64,000 bases of DNA from Gracilimonas amylolytica (GTDB lineage: Bacteria > Bacteroidota > Rhodothermia > Balneolales > Balneolaceae), in NCBI RefSeq assembly GCF_002911695.1, contig NZ_PQBS01000040.1, forward strand, positions 62,001 to 126,000. The letters are read 5' to 3'. Positions 1 to 9,068 of this stretch are shown here, piece after piece. Numbering within the stretch: the first letter of the stretch is position 1; every line of letters starts with the position of its first letter. The position numbers and the translations under genes are program-made. A model generated the notes under the pieces. That model was not told the DNA's origin and did not search any database. It saw nothing but the letters and a program-made list of their open reading frames with translations.

Positions 1-642
1 GAATTTTACCCCTGTGCTTCCCAATGCCGACATGTACTGAACCATTTTTACTCCGGTCTCCTCAGAATCTAGTTGAACCAATACTCTATCTGAAGGCAGG
101 TCAAATGGGGCGCCGGGCACCGGTGTCAGTAAAGGTCCGGCTGCCGCCACGTGTGGAGCATTCGGGTTTTCTTCAGCCTGTTCTTGCAGCGCAACTGACC
201 AGCTCATTCCTCCAACATCGTACACCCCGGTGATGCCCGAACAAAGATAGGTATCAAAATATCTCTCCGGATTCCGTTCCTGATAGGCCGCTATTTCAGT
301 AAAGGGGTAAGTTTCATTAAGGTCCATGGCATCAGGTCGGCTGTCAAAAAATCCGGTTTGAAAGAAATGCATATGCGCATCAATTAAACCCGGGGTAATG
401 AATTTCCCGGCAGCATCCACCACTTCGGTTCCCATCGGAACTGAGCAATCGCCCGCTTCTCCAATACAATCGATCGCGTTATCTCGGATCAGTATTTCAC
501 TATTCTCGATAGGTTGACCTCCGTTGCCATCAAATACGATGGCTCCCTTTATGACTAAATAGGTGTGTTCTGTGGAGCCGGTTGAGCAACCTACAAAGAG
601 TGTTAAGCTTATAATAAAGGTTAAAAAAGTGCGGATTCTCAT
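1..642 (-). CDS. Amidohydrolase-family lipoprotein (C-terminus beyond the window)
   Basis: The minus strand is open from an ATG at 642 to the window edge, giving 214 codons of the N-terminal part. It starts with a hydrophobic signal peptide ending in a lipobox (LFVGC), so a lipoprotein is predicted. A strand-rich amidohydrolase N-terminus follows, then the segment FITPGLIDAHMHF, whose HxH pair is the classical metal-binding motif of the imidazolonepropionase/prolidase-like amidohydrolases. Such periplasmic enzymes usually hydrolyse dipeptides or cyclic amides; the substrate cannot be told here. The remaining metal ligands lie outside the window. It is divergent from the S9 peptidase gene, which suggests a role in peptide use, but that is inference. 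Confidence 0.85.
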   Translation of the reverse strand, partial: MRIRTFLTFIISLTLFVGCSTGSTEHTYLVIKGAIVFDGNGGQPIENSEILIRDNAIDCIGEAGDCSVPMGTEVVDAAGKFITPGLIDAHMHFFQTGFFDSRPDAMDLNETYPFTEIAAYQERNPERYFDTYLCSGITGVYDVGGMSWSVALQEQAEENPNAPHVAAAGPLLTPVPGAPFDLPSDRVLVQLDSEETGVKMVQYMSALGSTGVKF

Positions 643-828
643 AGTTGTCAGGTCAAGTGTTCTTATACCTATGAATAAAGCTATAATGGCGTTCATATCA
701 AACTTTTTGAAAGAATTGCGTCGTGAACACAGGTGCAATTCATACAATCTTCAGACTATTTATTTAGATGATACTGTTCTATGACTATATTTCATCAAAC
801 TTTAAAAAATCAATCAGGAGGTAATCCT

Positions 829-2862
829 ATGAATAACATTACTAAACGATCGGCTATGCTGACCATGATCCTCTCAGTAGGGCTCATGTTATCAGCTATG
901 GCTCAATCCGGCCTTACTCCGACAGATGTGGCCAAGATCAAGAGTGTTGGTTCCGTTTATCTGTCTCAGGACGGAAACACAGCAGCCTATACCCTTTCGG
1001 TACCGGCAGATCCGATGAAGGAAAACAAACCGGCCAGTTCACATCTGTATCTGTTAGATGTGGGATCCGGGGAATCCCATCCCTTTATAACCGGTCGCAG
1101 CGTTAGCGGGATCGCTTTCCGGCCAAACTACAACAGCATTACCTACCTGGATCGTCAGGAAGGAGATGATACCCGTTCCATCTATGAGATCTCGCTGAAT
1201 GGAGGAGAAGCTCAAAAGCTCTATTCTTTTAAAACGAACATTTCCGGGTATGAATGGGCACCGGACGGCAATCATATTATTTTCCGTGCCACCCAACCCA
1301 GGGAAACCTCACCGTCTCCTTTACCATACACGCCTGAGATCTACGAAGAAAACCTCAGTGAAACCAAGGCATATATTCAAAACGTAGCTATGCCGGGACA
1401 TATGCCTCACCACATAGATATTGACGGACATGTCACCGCTGCCACCTGGAGTCCCGACCAAACCAAAATGGCTCTTGCCGTAGCTCCTTCACCCCTTGTG
1501 GATGATTTTTATATGGCACAAAAGGTTTATGTAATGGACCACAAAACAAGGGAGATCATCTCTGAAGTGGATCATGAAGGAAAACTCGGTGCGTTTAAAT
1601 GGAGCCCGAACGGTGACAAGATCGCTATGATAGCCGGAGCCGATATCAACGATCCGATCGACGGCAGGTTAAAAATTATCGATCCTGAAACCGGTTCAAC
1701 CCAAATTCTGCAGAAAGACCTGAAGGGCAAATTTGAACAGGTAGAGTGGGCTGATAACAACACGCTTCACTACTTAGTGAGTAAAGGTGTTTGGTCTGAA
1801 TTCGGTACCATAAAAAGTGATGGAAAACAGATGAAAGCTATTCTCCCTACCGGAGGCCCGATCCTTTCTTCCTTTGCAAGTGCAGCAAATGGTACGGTCG
1901 TGTTTGATGCTAACACTCCACAACATCCGGATGAAGTTTACCTGATGAAAAAAGGAGAAAGATCACCCACCCGTGTGACGAACAGTAATCCATGGCTCGA
2001 TGATAAAGAACTGGGTAAGCAGGAAGCTATCTCATACACCACTAAGGACGGCATGGAGATCGAAGGTTTACTGATCTACCCTGTAAATTTTGAGCGTGGA
2101 ACCCGTTACCCAACCGTGACTGTGGTACACGGCGGACCTGAAGCCCATTACAGCAACGGCTGGCTGACGGCATACTCCATGACCGGACAGATGGGTGCTG
2201 CCGATGGTTTTGCCGTATTCTATCCGAACTATCGCGGAAGTACAGGTCGGGGCCTTGAATTTGCCATGAGCAGTCAGGGCGACCTTGCCGGGGCAGAATT
2301 TGATGATATCGTGGAAGGCGTTGATTACCTGATCGAACAAGGAATCACAGACAAAGATAAAGTAGGTGTGACCGGTGGGTCTTACGGTGGATATGCCACT
2401 GCCTGGATGAGCACCCGTTACAGTGACCGATTTGCGGCCGGTGTGATGTCAGTTGGGATCAGTAACAACCTTTCAAAATGGGGAACTTCTGATATCCCTG
2501 AAGAGCTGTTCCACGTGCATGCCCGGAAACGCATCTGGGATGATTATATGGGATACCTGGAGCGCAGCCCTATTTACCATGTAGATAACGCCAAAACACC
2601 ACTGCTGATCATGCACGGTAAGGAAGATACACGTGTTGACCCGGGACAATCTTATGAGCTGTACCGCCATATCAAGACACGAACAGACACACCGGTTCGA
2701 CTGGTGCTTTATCCCGGTGAAGGTCACGGAAACCGTAATGCAACTGCTCGATATGATTTCAGCCTTCGCATGATGCGCTGGTTCAATCAGTATTTAAAGG
2801 GAACCGAAACCCAACGCCCTGATTCTGAACTGGAAATAGAAGCCGTTTCAATCGATAATTAA
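829..2862 (+). CDS. S9 family peptidase (prolyl oligopeptidase / acylaminoacyl-peptidase type), secreted
   Basis: This 677-residue protein has a signal peptide, then a WD40-like (TolB-like) beta-propeller, then an alpha/beta-hydrolase domain. The catalytic triad is visible: Ser518 in GGSYGGY, Asp600 in GKEDTR and His633 in GEGHGNR. Such enzymes cleave small peptides in the periplasm. An ATG exists at 781, but 829 is preferred because a perfect AGGAGGT lies at 816-822, six bases upstream, and the signal peptide begins there. It is monocistronic and followed by a terminator. Length and motifs are normal for the family. Confidence 0.95.
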   Translation: MNNITKRSAMLTMILSVGLMLSAMAQSGLTPTDVAKIKSVGSVYLSQDGNTAAYTLSVPADPMKENKPASSHLYLLDVGSGESHPFITGRSVSGIAFRPNYNSITYLDRQEGDDTRSIYEISLNGGEAQKLYSFKTNISGYEWAPDGNHIIFRATQPRETSPSPLPYTPEIYEENLSETKAYIQNVAMPGHMPHHIDIDGHVTAATWSPDQTKMALAVAPSPLVDDFYMAQKVYVMDHKTREIISEVDHEGKLGAFKWSPNGDKIAMIAGADINDPIDGRLKIIDPETGSTQILQKDLKGKFEQVEWADNNTLHYLVSKGVWSEFGTIKSDGKQMKAILPTGGPILSSFASAANGTVVFDANTPQHPDEVYLMKKGERSPTRVTNSNPWLDDKELGKQEAISYTTKDGMEIEGLLIYPVNFERGTRYPTVTVVHGGPEAHYSNGWLTAYSMTGQMGAADGFAVFYPNYRGSTGRGLEFAMSSQGDLAGAEFDDIVEGVDYLIEQGITDKDKVGVTGGSYGGYATAWMSTRYSDRFAAGVMSVGISNNLSKWGTSDIPEELFHVHARKRIWDDYMGYLERSPIYHVDNAKTPLLIMHGKEDTRVDPGQSYELYRHIKTRTDTPVRLVLYPGEGHGNRNATARYDFSLRMMRWFNQYLKGTETQRPDSELEIEAVSIDN

Positions 2863-2888
2863 GATCGCATCCGGTTCTGAAATTACGA

Positions 2889-2922
2889 AGCCTGACTTGT
2901 GTTATACAGGTCAGGCTTTTTT
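2889..2922 (+). terminator. Rho-independent terminator of the S9 peptidase gene
   Basis: AGCCTGAC and GTCAGGCT form an 8-bp stem with a loop of about 13 nt, followed by a run of six or more T. It lies 27 bp after the peptidase stop codon. Confidence 0.85.
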
Positions 2923-2965
2923 AATGCGTGTGATCGTACATTCCTGAAATAGGAAAACTACCCAC

Positions 2966-3436
2966 TCAAAGATTTGTGAAGTAGTAAAAGCCCATCACGC
3001 CGGCAGCAATAACTTTTAATCCGGTGGCAACCATAAATCCGGCAAATGCTCCTAAAGCAGACCTGAGAGCCCGGTCTGACTTTTGTCCTGCAATAAGTTC
3101 TCCGATAAAGGCTCCGAATAAAGGGCCAACCACAAATCCGATCGGCGGAAAAAACAGACCAACAATAAGTCCCAGAATACTGCCAGTAATCCCATAGGGC
3201 GTTCCCCCTGATTTTTTTGTAGCCCAGGCCGGAAGTGCATTATCCAGAACAAAACCGAAAATGATCACGATCAGCAACCAAACGATCATGAAGGTGAGTG
3301 AAAACGGACTGTGCAGGATCTGCAGGATAAGCAACCCAATGTAACTGAAAGGGAGACCGGGAGCCACGGGTAAAAAAGCACCGATCAGCCCAACGAGAAT
3401 AAAAATACTGCCTAATATGATCCAGAATAATTCCAT
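2966..3436 (-). CDS. DUF456 family membrane protein
   Basis: This is a 156-residue, very hydrophobic protein with about four to five membrane segments and glycine/proline-rich turns (LVGLIGAFLPVAPG near the N-terminus, FFPPIGFVVGPLFGAF in the middle), matching the DUF456 family pattern. Its function is unknown. It is the last gene of a minus-strand group after hutH and an MFS transporter, 30 bp from the latter, so it is probably co-transcribed with them. No catalytic residues are evident. Confidence 0.8.
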   Translation of the reverse strand: MELFWIILGSIFILVGLIGAFLPVAPGLPFSYIGLLILQILHSPFSLTFMIVWLLIVIIFGFVLDNALPAWATKKSGGTPYGITGSILGLIVGLFFPPIGFVVGPLFGAFIGELIAGQKSDRALRSALGAFAGFMVATGLKVIAAGVMGFYYFTNL

Positions 3437-3466
3437 GATCCTTACACGTTTGGATGAGTGATTTTG

Positions 3467-4648
3467 TTACAAGGTAGTTGAATGTACTTTGAATTTCCTG
3501 ATGGAAAACCAGCCAAACAACGGTCCAGCAAACAGGATCAAAAATGCCCATGGCGTCAACCATTCCACCCAAACTGCCGTCAGGATCTGAATACTGATGA
3601 TAGTGGTAGTAAAACCAATACTGTTGACCAGCGTCAACCCGGTGGCCACATAAGACCGGTCTGCCGAACCGGCTACCAAAGTTGAGAACTGGGGTGAATC
3701 CGAAACCACGCTGACGCCCCAAATCACCATGATCAAGAGAAACACCGGGTATGAAAGATCAAAGATAAAGGGGGATATCAGGCAGCAGAGCCCGGAGATC
3801 ATCAACGACACAGTAGCCACATATTTACTGCCTCTCTTCTGAGAAAGATACCCGCCGGCAATACAGCTTAAACACCCCACGGCGATGATCAGAAATGACC
3901 AGATCGGTACATTCAACTCACTTTCAAACCCTGCCTTATAAAAGGCGAGCATTACCGGCACAAAAGCCCAGAAAGTGTACAACTCCCACATATGTCCAAA
4001 ATAGCCAAAGGCCGCTGACCGAAAATTCCGGTCTTTAAAAAGCTTGAACATAACAGAGGGTTTGAAGTCACCCTTCTTTCCACTGTACGGGCCATCACTG
4101 ACCGTAAGTAGCAGTAACAACCCACCTGAGGCACTCAATACCGAAGTACTCACCATCACAAAACGCCAGGGCAGGTCGGCCCCGGCAAACTTCAGAAAAT
4201 GCGGGAAGGCCGTGCCAAGTACCAGCGCTCCTACCAGGTAACCCAATGCCTTCCCCAATCCTTCCTTGTGCCAGTCGGAGGCGATCTTCATTCCCACCGG
4301 GTAAATTCCAGCCAAAAAGAATCCGGTTAAAAAACGGGCTGATAATAGTGTTGCGTACCCGGAGGCAAAGATCACGGAAAGATTGAATAAAGCTCCCAAA
4401 ACAGAACAGGCAAAGAAAACTTTCACGGGAGAATACCGGTCAGCCATATTCATTGCCGCAAAAATGAGCGTTCCGATAATGAACCCCGCCTGTACCGCCA
4501 TGGTAACATGCCCAACCGCTGAAAGATCCAGGGATAATTCAAGGATCAGGTCAGGTAATACAGCATTGCCTGCGAACCAAAGGGAGGTCCCCGCAAATTG
4601 TGAAAACACAATGACAGGTAAAATAAAACGAGGATTCTTCAGGCTCAT
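3467..4648 (-). CDS. MFS transporter
   Basis: This 393-residue protein has about twelve hydrophobic segments in two six-helix halves, with an MFS-like loop (AAMNMADRYSPVKVFF) after helix 2. It begins 10 bp after the hutH stop codon, so translation and transcription are probably linked to hutH. That position makes histidine, urocanate or a related compound a possible substrate, but nothing in the sequence proves it; drug or sugar export remains possible. Confidence 0.85.
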   Translation of the reverse strand: MSLKNPRFILPVIVFSQFAGTSLWFAGNAVLPDLILELSLDLSAVGHVTMAVQAGFIIGTLIFAAMNMADRYSPVKVFFACSVLGALFNLSVIFASGYATLLSARFLTGFFLAGIYPVGMKIASDWHKEGLGKALGYLVGALVLGTAFPHFLKFAGADLPWRFVMVSTSVLSASGGLLLLLTVSDGPYSGKKGDFKPSVMFKLFKDRNFRSAAFGYFGHMWELYTFWAFVPVMLAFYKAGFESELNVPIWSFLIIAVGCLSCIAGGYLSQKRGSKYVATVSLMISGLCCLISPFIFDLSYPVFLLIMVIWGVSVVSDSPQFSTLVAGSADRSYVATGLTLVNSIGFTTTIISIQILTAVWVEWLTPWAFLILFAGPLFGWFSIRKFKVHSTTL

Positions 4649-4658
4649 CTGATATGAA

Positions 4659-6146
4659 TTATTTCAGGTCCAGGTCACGGATCAAAGACGGATCACTCAA
4701 TAACTCTACCGCCTGATTGATCTCATCCTTAAAGAAATGATCCTCATCTGCATGGGCTATGTGCTCCCGAATATATTGATGAGCTTTTTCTATCCCTGCA
4801 CCCGGTTTAAGCGGCTTTCTGAAGTCCAGGGCTTGTGCGGCGGTGAACAGCTCAATGGCCAATACCTGCTCTACATTTTTATACACGTTCAGCAACTTCA
4901 AAGCTCCGATACTTCCCATACTTACATGATCTTCCTGCCCAAGACTGGTGGGGATGGAATCTACAGAGGCAGGGTGACACAGTACCTTGTTTTCTGAAAC
5001 CAGTGCTGCCGCTGTGTACTGCGGGATCATAAAGCCGGAGTTGATACCGGTTTCCTCCATCAGTAATTCCGGCAATCCGTCGTGACCTTCAAGCATCAGG
5101 TAGGTTCGTCTTTCCGAAATACTGGCAAGTTCAGCCAGTGCAATGGCTGCAAAATCCAGAACGAGAGCAAGTGGCTGACCATGGAAATTCCCTCCTGATA
5201 TGATATCCCCATCCTGAAATACCAGGGGATTATCCGTCACAGAATTGATCTCTGTTTCTACCACTCTCACACAATGCTCGATAGAATCCCGGCTGGCCCC
5301 ATGCACCTGCGGAATACACCGGAGGGAATAGGGGTCCTGAACCTTACCACAATTTCTATGAGATTCCAGGATCTCACTTTTTCCCAGCAGGTAGCGCACA
5401 TTGGCAGCCACCGTTTGCTGTCCATTGTGTGGACGAATTTTATGTATGCGCTTATCAAAGGGCTTGATGCTGCCTTGAAGAGCTTCAAGGCTCATAGCAC
5501 CCAACAGATCTGCCACTTTTAACAAATGAAGGGTCTTTTCCAGTACATAAGCTCCATAAGAACTCATCAGCTGGGTGCCGTTTATGAGGGATAACCCGTC
5601 TTTAGCCTGAAGGTCGATCGGTTCGAGTCCATGCTTTTTCAACACTTCATCGGCAGGAATGGTGTCGGTTCCTTCCTCATTCCAGAACGAACCAAACCCC
5701 AGCAAAGGCAGCGACATATGCGATAGCGGTGCAAGGTCGCCGGAAGCCCCTACACTTCCCTTTTCGGGAACTACGGGAATCAGGTCATGGTCGATGAAGT
5801 AAACAAACCGCTCGAAGGTTTCCATAGAGATACCTGAATAACCGATCCCCAATGCATGGATCTTCAGCATCAGCATCAATCTCGAGATCTCTTTAGGAAT
5901 TAGATCGCCGGTGCCCACAGAATGCGACAATATCAGGTTTCTTTGAAGCTGTTTAAGCTGATCGCCGCTTATGCGTTTGTTCGCAAGGATCCCGAATCCG
6001 GTATTGATACCATAAAAGGCCTCATCTTTTTTCAATGCTTCTTCAACGACCTTTCGGGAACGTTGAACCGTACCCGCATCTTTTTTAAGGTCGTTTATTG
6101 ATTTCTCTAGATCTTTATAAAGTGATCGAATGCTGATATCTACCAT
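4659..6146 (-). CDS. hutH: Histidine ammonia-lyase
   Basis: HutH deaminates L-histidine to trans-urocanate in the cytoplasm. The MIO cofactor forms from the Ala-Ser-Gly triplet, visible here at residues 134-136 in GSVGASGDLAPLSHM. The YGINTGFG block near the N-terminus and SVTDNPLVF further on are also typical. The frame is open up to an ATG at 6239, with another at 6194. I chose 6146 because AAGGGA precedes it at good spacing and the homologous part begins there (495 residues, close to the usual length of about 500-510). No hutU, hutI or hutG lies in this window, so the rest of the pathway must be elsewhere or absent. Confidence 0.93.
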   Translation of the reverse strand: MVDISIRSLYKDLEKSINDLKKDAGTVQRSRKVVEEALKKDEAFYGINTGFGILANKRISGDQLKQLQRNLILSHSVGTGDLIPKEISRLMLMLKIHALGIGYSGISMETFERFVYFIDHDLIPVVPEKGSVGASGDLAPLSHMSLPLLGFGSFWNEEGTDTIPADEVLKKHGLEPIDLQAKDGLSLINGTQLMSSYGAYVLEKTLHLLKVADLLGAMSLEALQGSIKPFDKRIHKIRPHNGQQTVAANVRYLLGKSEILESHRNCGKVQDPYSLRCIPQVHGASRDSIEHCVRVVETEINSVTDNPLVFQDGDIISGGNFHGQPLALVLDFAAIALAELASISERRTYLMLEGHDGLPELLMEETGINSGFMIPQYTAAALVSENKVLCHPASVDSIPTSLGQEDHVSMGSIGALKLLNVYKNVEQVLAIELFTAAQALDFRKPLKPGAGIEKAHQYIREHIAHADEDHFFKDEINQAVELLSDPSLIRDLDLK

Positions 6147-6284
6147 GATTTTCCCTTTATTTATTTTGCCTTTGAAGGTCGTCAGAACGTTCATGGAATT
6201 CAATCCCTTCTTGCAACCCACTGCCTGTTTAAGTATCATCGGACACTCTTAACTTTTTTAAATCTTAACCAACTTATAAGCATT

Positions 6285-7964
6285 ATGGCAAACGGTAATG
6301 CCGCCACCGCTAATGACTTCTTCGGTCATCCGCGCGGACTTTCGACCTTATTTTTTACTGAATTATGGGAGCGTTTCAGTTATTACGGGATGCGCGCCCT
6401 TCTTGTACTTTTCATGACCGCTGAAGCCCTGGGTGATAATCCCGGTCTCGGTTTCAGTGTGGGTGAAGCTACAGCTATTTACGGTATCTACACCTTTTTT
6501 GTGTATGTATTGTCACTGCCGGGTGGCTGGGTTGCCGATAACATCTGGGGACAGAAAAAAGCGGTATTTGTAGGTGGTTGTATCATTGCTGCCGGACACT
6601 TCAGCATGGCCATCCCCACAACCACATTCTTCTTTATTGGCCTGGCGCTGATCGTGATCGGTACCGGTTTACTGAAACCCAATGTGAGTTCTATGGTGGG
6701 TGATATTTATCCGGAAGGTGGTGCCCGTCGCGATGCTGGCTTCTCCATTTTCTACATGGGTATCAACCTTGGAGCCATTTTAGGGCCTCTGCTTTGCGGC
6801 TTGCTTGGTGAAGGATATAACTGGCATTATGGATTCTCCCTGGCCGGTTTTGGTATGGTACTTGGATTGATCTCCTACAAAATTGGAGATAAATACCTGG
6901 AAGGTGCCGGTGAACTGGATGAGAATTTCACCGAAGAACAGGTCAGCAAAAAAAGCAAGATCTTCTACACTATATCCTCCATTTTGATCGCTGTTGTAGT
7001 AGTGTTTGGTTTCCTCCAAAGTTCCGGAGCCATTGATGTTGCTCTTGATGCACTGGCTCAAAATCTTGGTATCGTGGCTGTGATCATCACTCTGTTATTT
7101 TTTGGATACATCATCTTTTTCGGAGGCCATAATACTGAAGAGAAGAAACGCTTAGGGGTGATCTTCTGGCTGTTTATTTTAGCGGCATTGTTCTGGAGTG
7201 GTTTTGAGCAAGCCGGTTCATCCCTGAACCTTTTTGCTTCTGATCTTACGAACCGTGCTGCCGGACCAAGTTCATTTCTTGGCGGTTATGGAGCACTTTT
7301 GGTCACCTTTATAATTGCACTGCCTGTCGGTTACTACGTACTAAAAGCCTTCAGGCGGGACGATCTTTGGGGTATGGCTAAATTTGCCCTTGTAGCCTCA
7401 GCCGTAGGCCTGATCGGCTTTCTGTATTGGGTATTCAGTCAGATTGGTGACGGATGGATCATCCCTGCCAGTACCCTGCAGCTGATCAACCCAACCTTTA
7501 TTGTGATCTTTGCCCCGATCTTTGGATTCATGTGGACCTGGCTGGCCTCGCGTAATGCCAACCCTTCCATTCCGGTCAAATTTGGATTGGGCCTTTTTGG
7601 CCTGGCAGCCGGTTTCTTTGTTCTATCATGGGGTTCTGCCAATGCCTCTGCAACCAACCTGGTTTCTCCGGCATGGTTGATCGTAACGTACTTCCTGCAT
7701 ACAGCCGGTGAGCTTTGTTTATCTCCTGTCGGACTTTCATCCATGACCAAACTCGCTCCTAAGAACAGAGTGAGTCAGATGATGGGTATCTGGTTTGTAG
7801 CCGCTGCTTTGGGTAACCTGATGGCAGGTCTCGTAGCCGGTCAGCTGGAGAGTCTTGCTCCGGCAGGCTTGTTCCAGATGGTAGCTATTATCGTCGGTGG
7901 TGGCGGGGTGATTGCCCTGCTTGCTGCACCCGGCGTCAGAAAGCTTATGGGGGATATAGAGTAA
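6285..7964 (+). CDS. POT/PTR2 family proton-dependent oligopeptide transporter
   Basis: This 559-residue membrane protein has about 12-14 transmembrane segments and imports di- and tripeptides with protons. The family signature ELWERFSYYGMRALL (the ExxER-type motif of helix 1) is at residues 22-36, and a second PTR2 signature region (FSIFYMGINLGAILGPLL) lies near residue 155. It stands divergent to hutH with only 45 bp between the start-side ORF boundaries. Together with the neighbouring peptidases this suggests peptide scavenging. A terminator follows. Confidence 0.94.
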   Translation: MANGNAATANDFFGHPRGLSTLFFTELWERFSYYGMRALLVLFMTAEALGDNPGLGFSVGEATAIYGIYTFFVYVLSLPGGWVADNIWGQKKAVFVGGCIIAAGHFSMAIPTTTFFFIGLALIVIGTGLLKPNVSSMVGDIYPEGGARRDAGFSIFYMGINLGAILGPLLCGLLGEGYNWHYGFSLAGFGMVLGLISYKIGDKYLEGAGELDENFTEEQVSKKSKIFYTISSILIAVVVVFGFLQSSGAIDVALDALAQNLGIVAVIITLLFFGYIIFFGGHNTEEKKRLGVIFWLFILAALFWSGFEQAGSSLNLFASDLTNRAAGPSSFLGGYGALLVTFIIALPVGYYVLKAFRRDDLWGMAKFALVASAVGLIGFLYWVFSQIGDGWIIPASTLQLINPTFIVIFAPIFGFMWTWLASRNANPSIPVKFGLGLFGLAAGFFVLSWGSANASATNLVSPAWLIVTYFLHTAGELCLSPVGLSSMTKLAPKNRVSQMMGIWFVAAALGNLMAGLVAGQLESLAPAGLFQMVAIIVGGGGVIALLAAPGVRKLMGDIE

Positions 7965-7986
7965 AACCAGCTAAATTCAACACCGT

Positions 7987-8023
7987 AAAAAGCTCCTTCA
8001 TTAAGCATGAAGGAGCTTTTTTT
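7987..8023. terminator. Bidirectional terminator between the peptide transporter gene and fbp
   Basis: A 12-bp perfect stem (AAGCTCCTTCAT at 7990-8001 with ATGAAGGAGCTT at 8007-8018) has A residues on its left and seven T on its right. It can therefore end both convergent genes. Confidence 0.9.
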
Positions 8024-8035
8024 CTCAATCAACAA

Positions 8036-9025
8036 TCAAGCCTGAAAGAAGGATTCAAGTTTTTCAACATTTCCTTTTGACCCGATATATACTGGAGTGC
8101 ATTCGTGAATGGAAGTCGGTTCAATTTTCATGATCCGCTTTTTGCCATCAGATGACAACCCACCGGCCTGTTCAATGATAAAACTAAGGGGATTGCACTC
8201 ATACATCAGCCTGAGTTTTCCATTCGGATACTTACTGCTGTCCGGGTACATGAATATACCGCCTTGCAACAGGGTACGGTGCACATCAGCGGCCATGCAC
8301 CCAATATATCTTGCTTTATACGGTCGTTTTGTTTCAGGATCGTAGGCCTGACAATACTTCACGTATTTTTTCAAGGCTTCATCCCAATAAATGTAACTGC
8401 CTTCGTCTGTACTGTAGATGTTACCTTCTTCCGGTATTCGGACCTCCTTATCAGACAAAATGAATTCGCCAATACTTGGATCAAGAGTAAATAACTGAAC
8501 TCCCATTCCTGTTGTGTATGCCATGATCGTGCTTGAGCCATAGAGCACATATCCCGCTGCCACTTGTTTTGTACCCGGCTGAAGGGCATCACTTTCAGTT
8601 AAATGCTTTTTATTCTCAGGGCGCATGTAAATGGAAAAGATACTCCCTATGGTGGCACTGATGTCAATATTTGAAGAGCCATCCAGAGGATCCATGTACA
8701 CAATATATTTACCCGATTCATCACTGAGCCTGACAACCCCTTCATTTTCTTCTGAGATCACCATGCATGTGATGTTGGATCTTCCTAAAGCGGATTGAAG
8801 CTGTTCATTGGCAAACAGGTCCAGCTTTTTAACCGATTCGCCATGAAAATTGGAAGCTCCGTCAAGTCCTAAAATATTTGTGATACCTGCTTTGTTCACT
8901 TCCCGGGAAATGATCTTGGCTGCTAAAGCAATATCCCTCAATAACTGTGAAAGGTCTCCCCGGGCACCCGGAAATTTATTCTGAGCATTGATGATATACT
9001 CTTCTAATGTGGTCAGTTTCTTCAT
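8036..9025 (-). CDS. fbp: Class I fructose-1,6-bisphosphatase
   Basis: This 329-residue cytoplasmic enzyme removes the 1-phosphate from fructose 1,6-bisphosphate in gluconeogenesis. The metal-binding block DPLDGSSNID and the upstream acidic pair in ISEENEG are intact. RLMYECNPLSFIIEQAGG near the C-terminus is the conserved substrate-site region. Length matches the family. Its position next to the glycerol genes fits growth on gluconeogenic carbon sources, although no shared operon is evident: the porin gene lies 43 bp upstream in the same direction, so read-through is possible. Confidence 0.96.
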   Translation of the reverse strand: MKKLTTLEEYIINAQNKFPGARGDLSQLLRDIALAAKIISREVNKAGITNILGLDGASNFHGESVKKLDLFANEQLQSALGRSNITCMVISEENEGVVRLSDESGKYIVYMDPLDGSSNIDISATIGSIFSIYMRPENKKHLTESDALQPGTKQVAAGYVLYGSSTIMAYTTGMGVQLFTLDPSIGEFILSDKEVRIPEEGNIYSTDEGSYIYWDEALKKYVKYCQAYDPETKRPYKARYIGCMAADVHRTLLQGGIFMYPDSSKYPNGKLRLMYECNPLSFIIEQAGGLSSDGKKRIMKIEPTSIHECTPVYIGSKGNVEKLESFFQA

Positions 9026-9068
9026 GTATCAGCTGTTGGTGTCAGGTTATTGTGAGTTCGGATGGAGC

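Noticed and set aside
24-784. Plus-strand open frames at the left edge
   Set aside because: They are antisense to the lipoprotein amidohydrolase frame, which has a signal peptide and HxH motif; the 563-784 frame has no family features.
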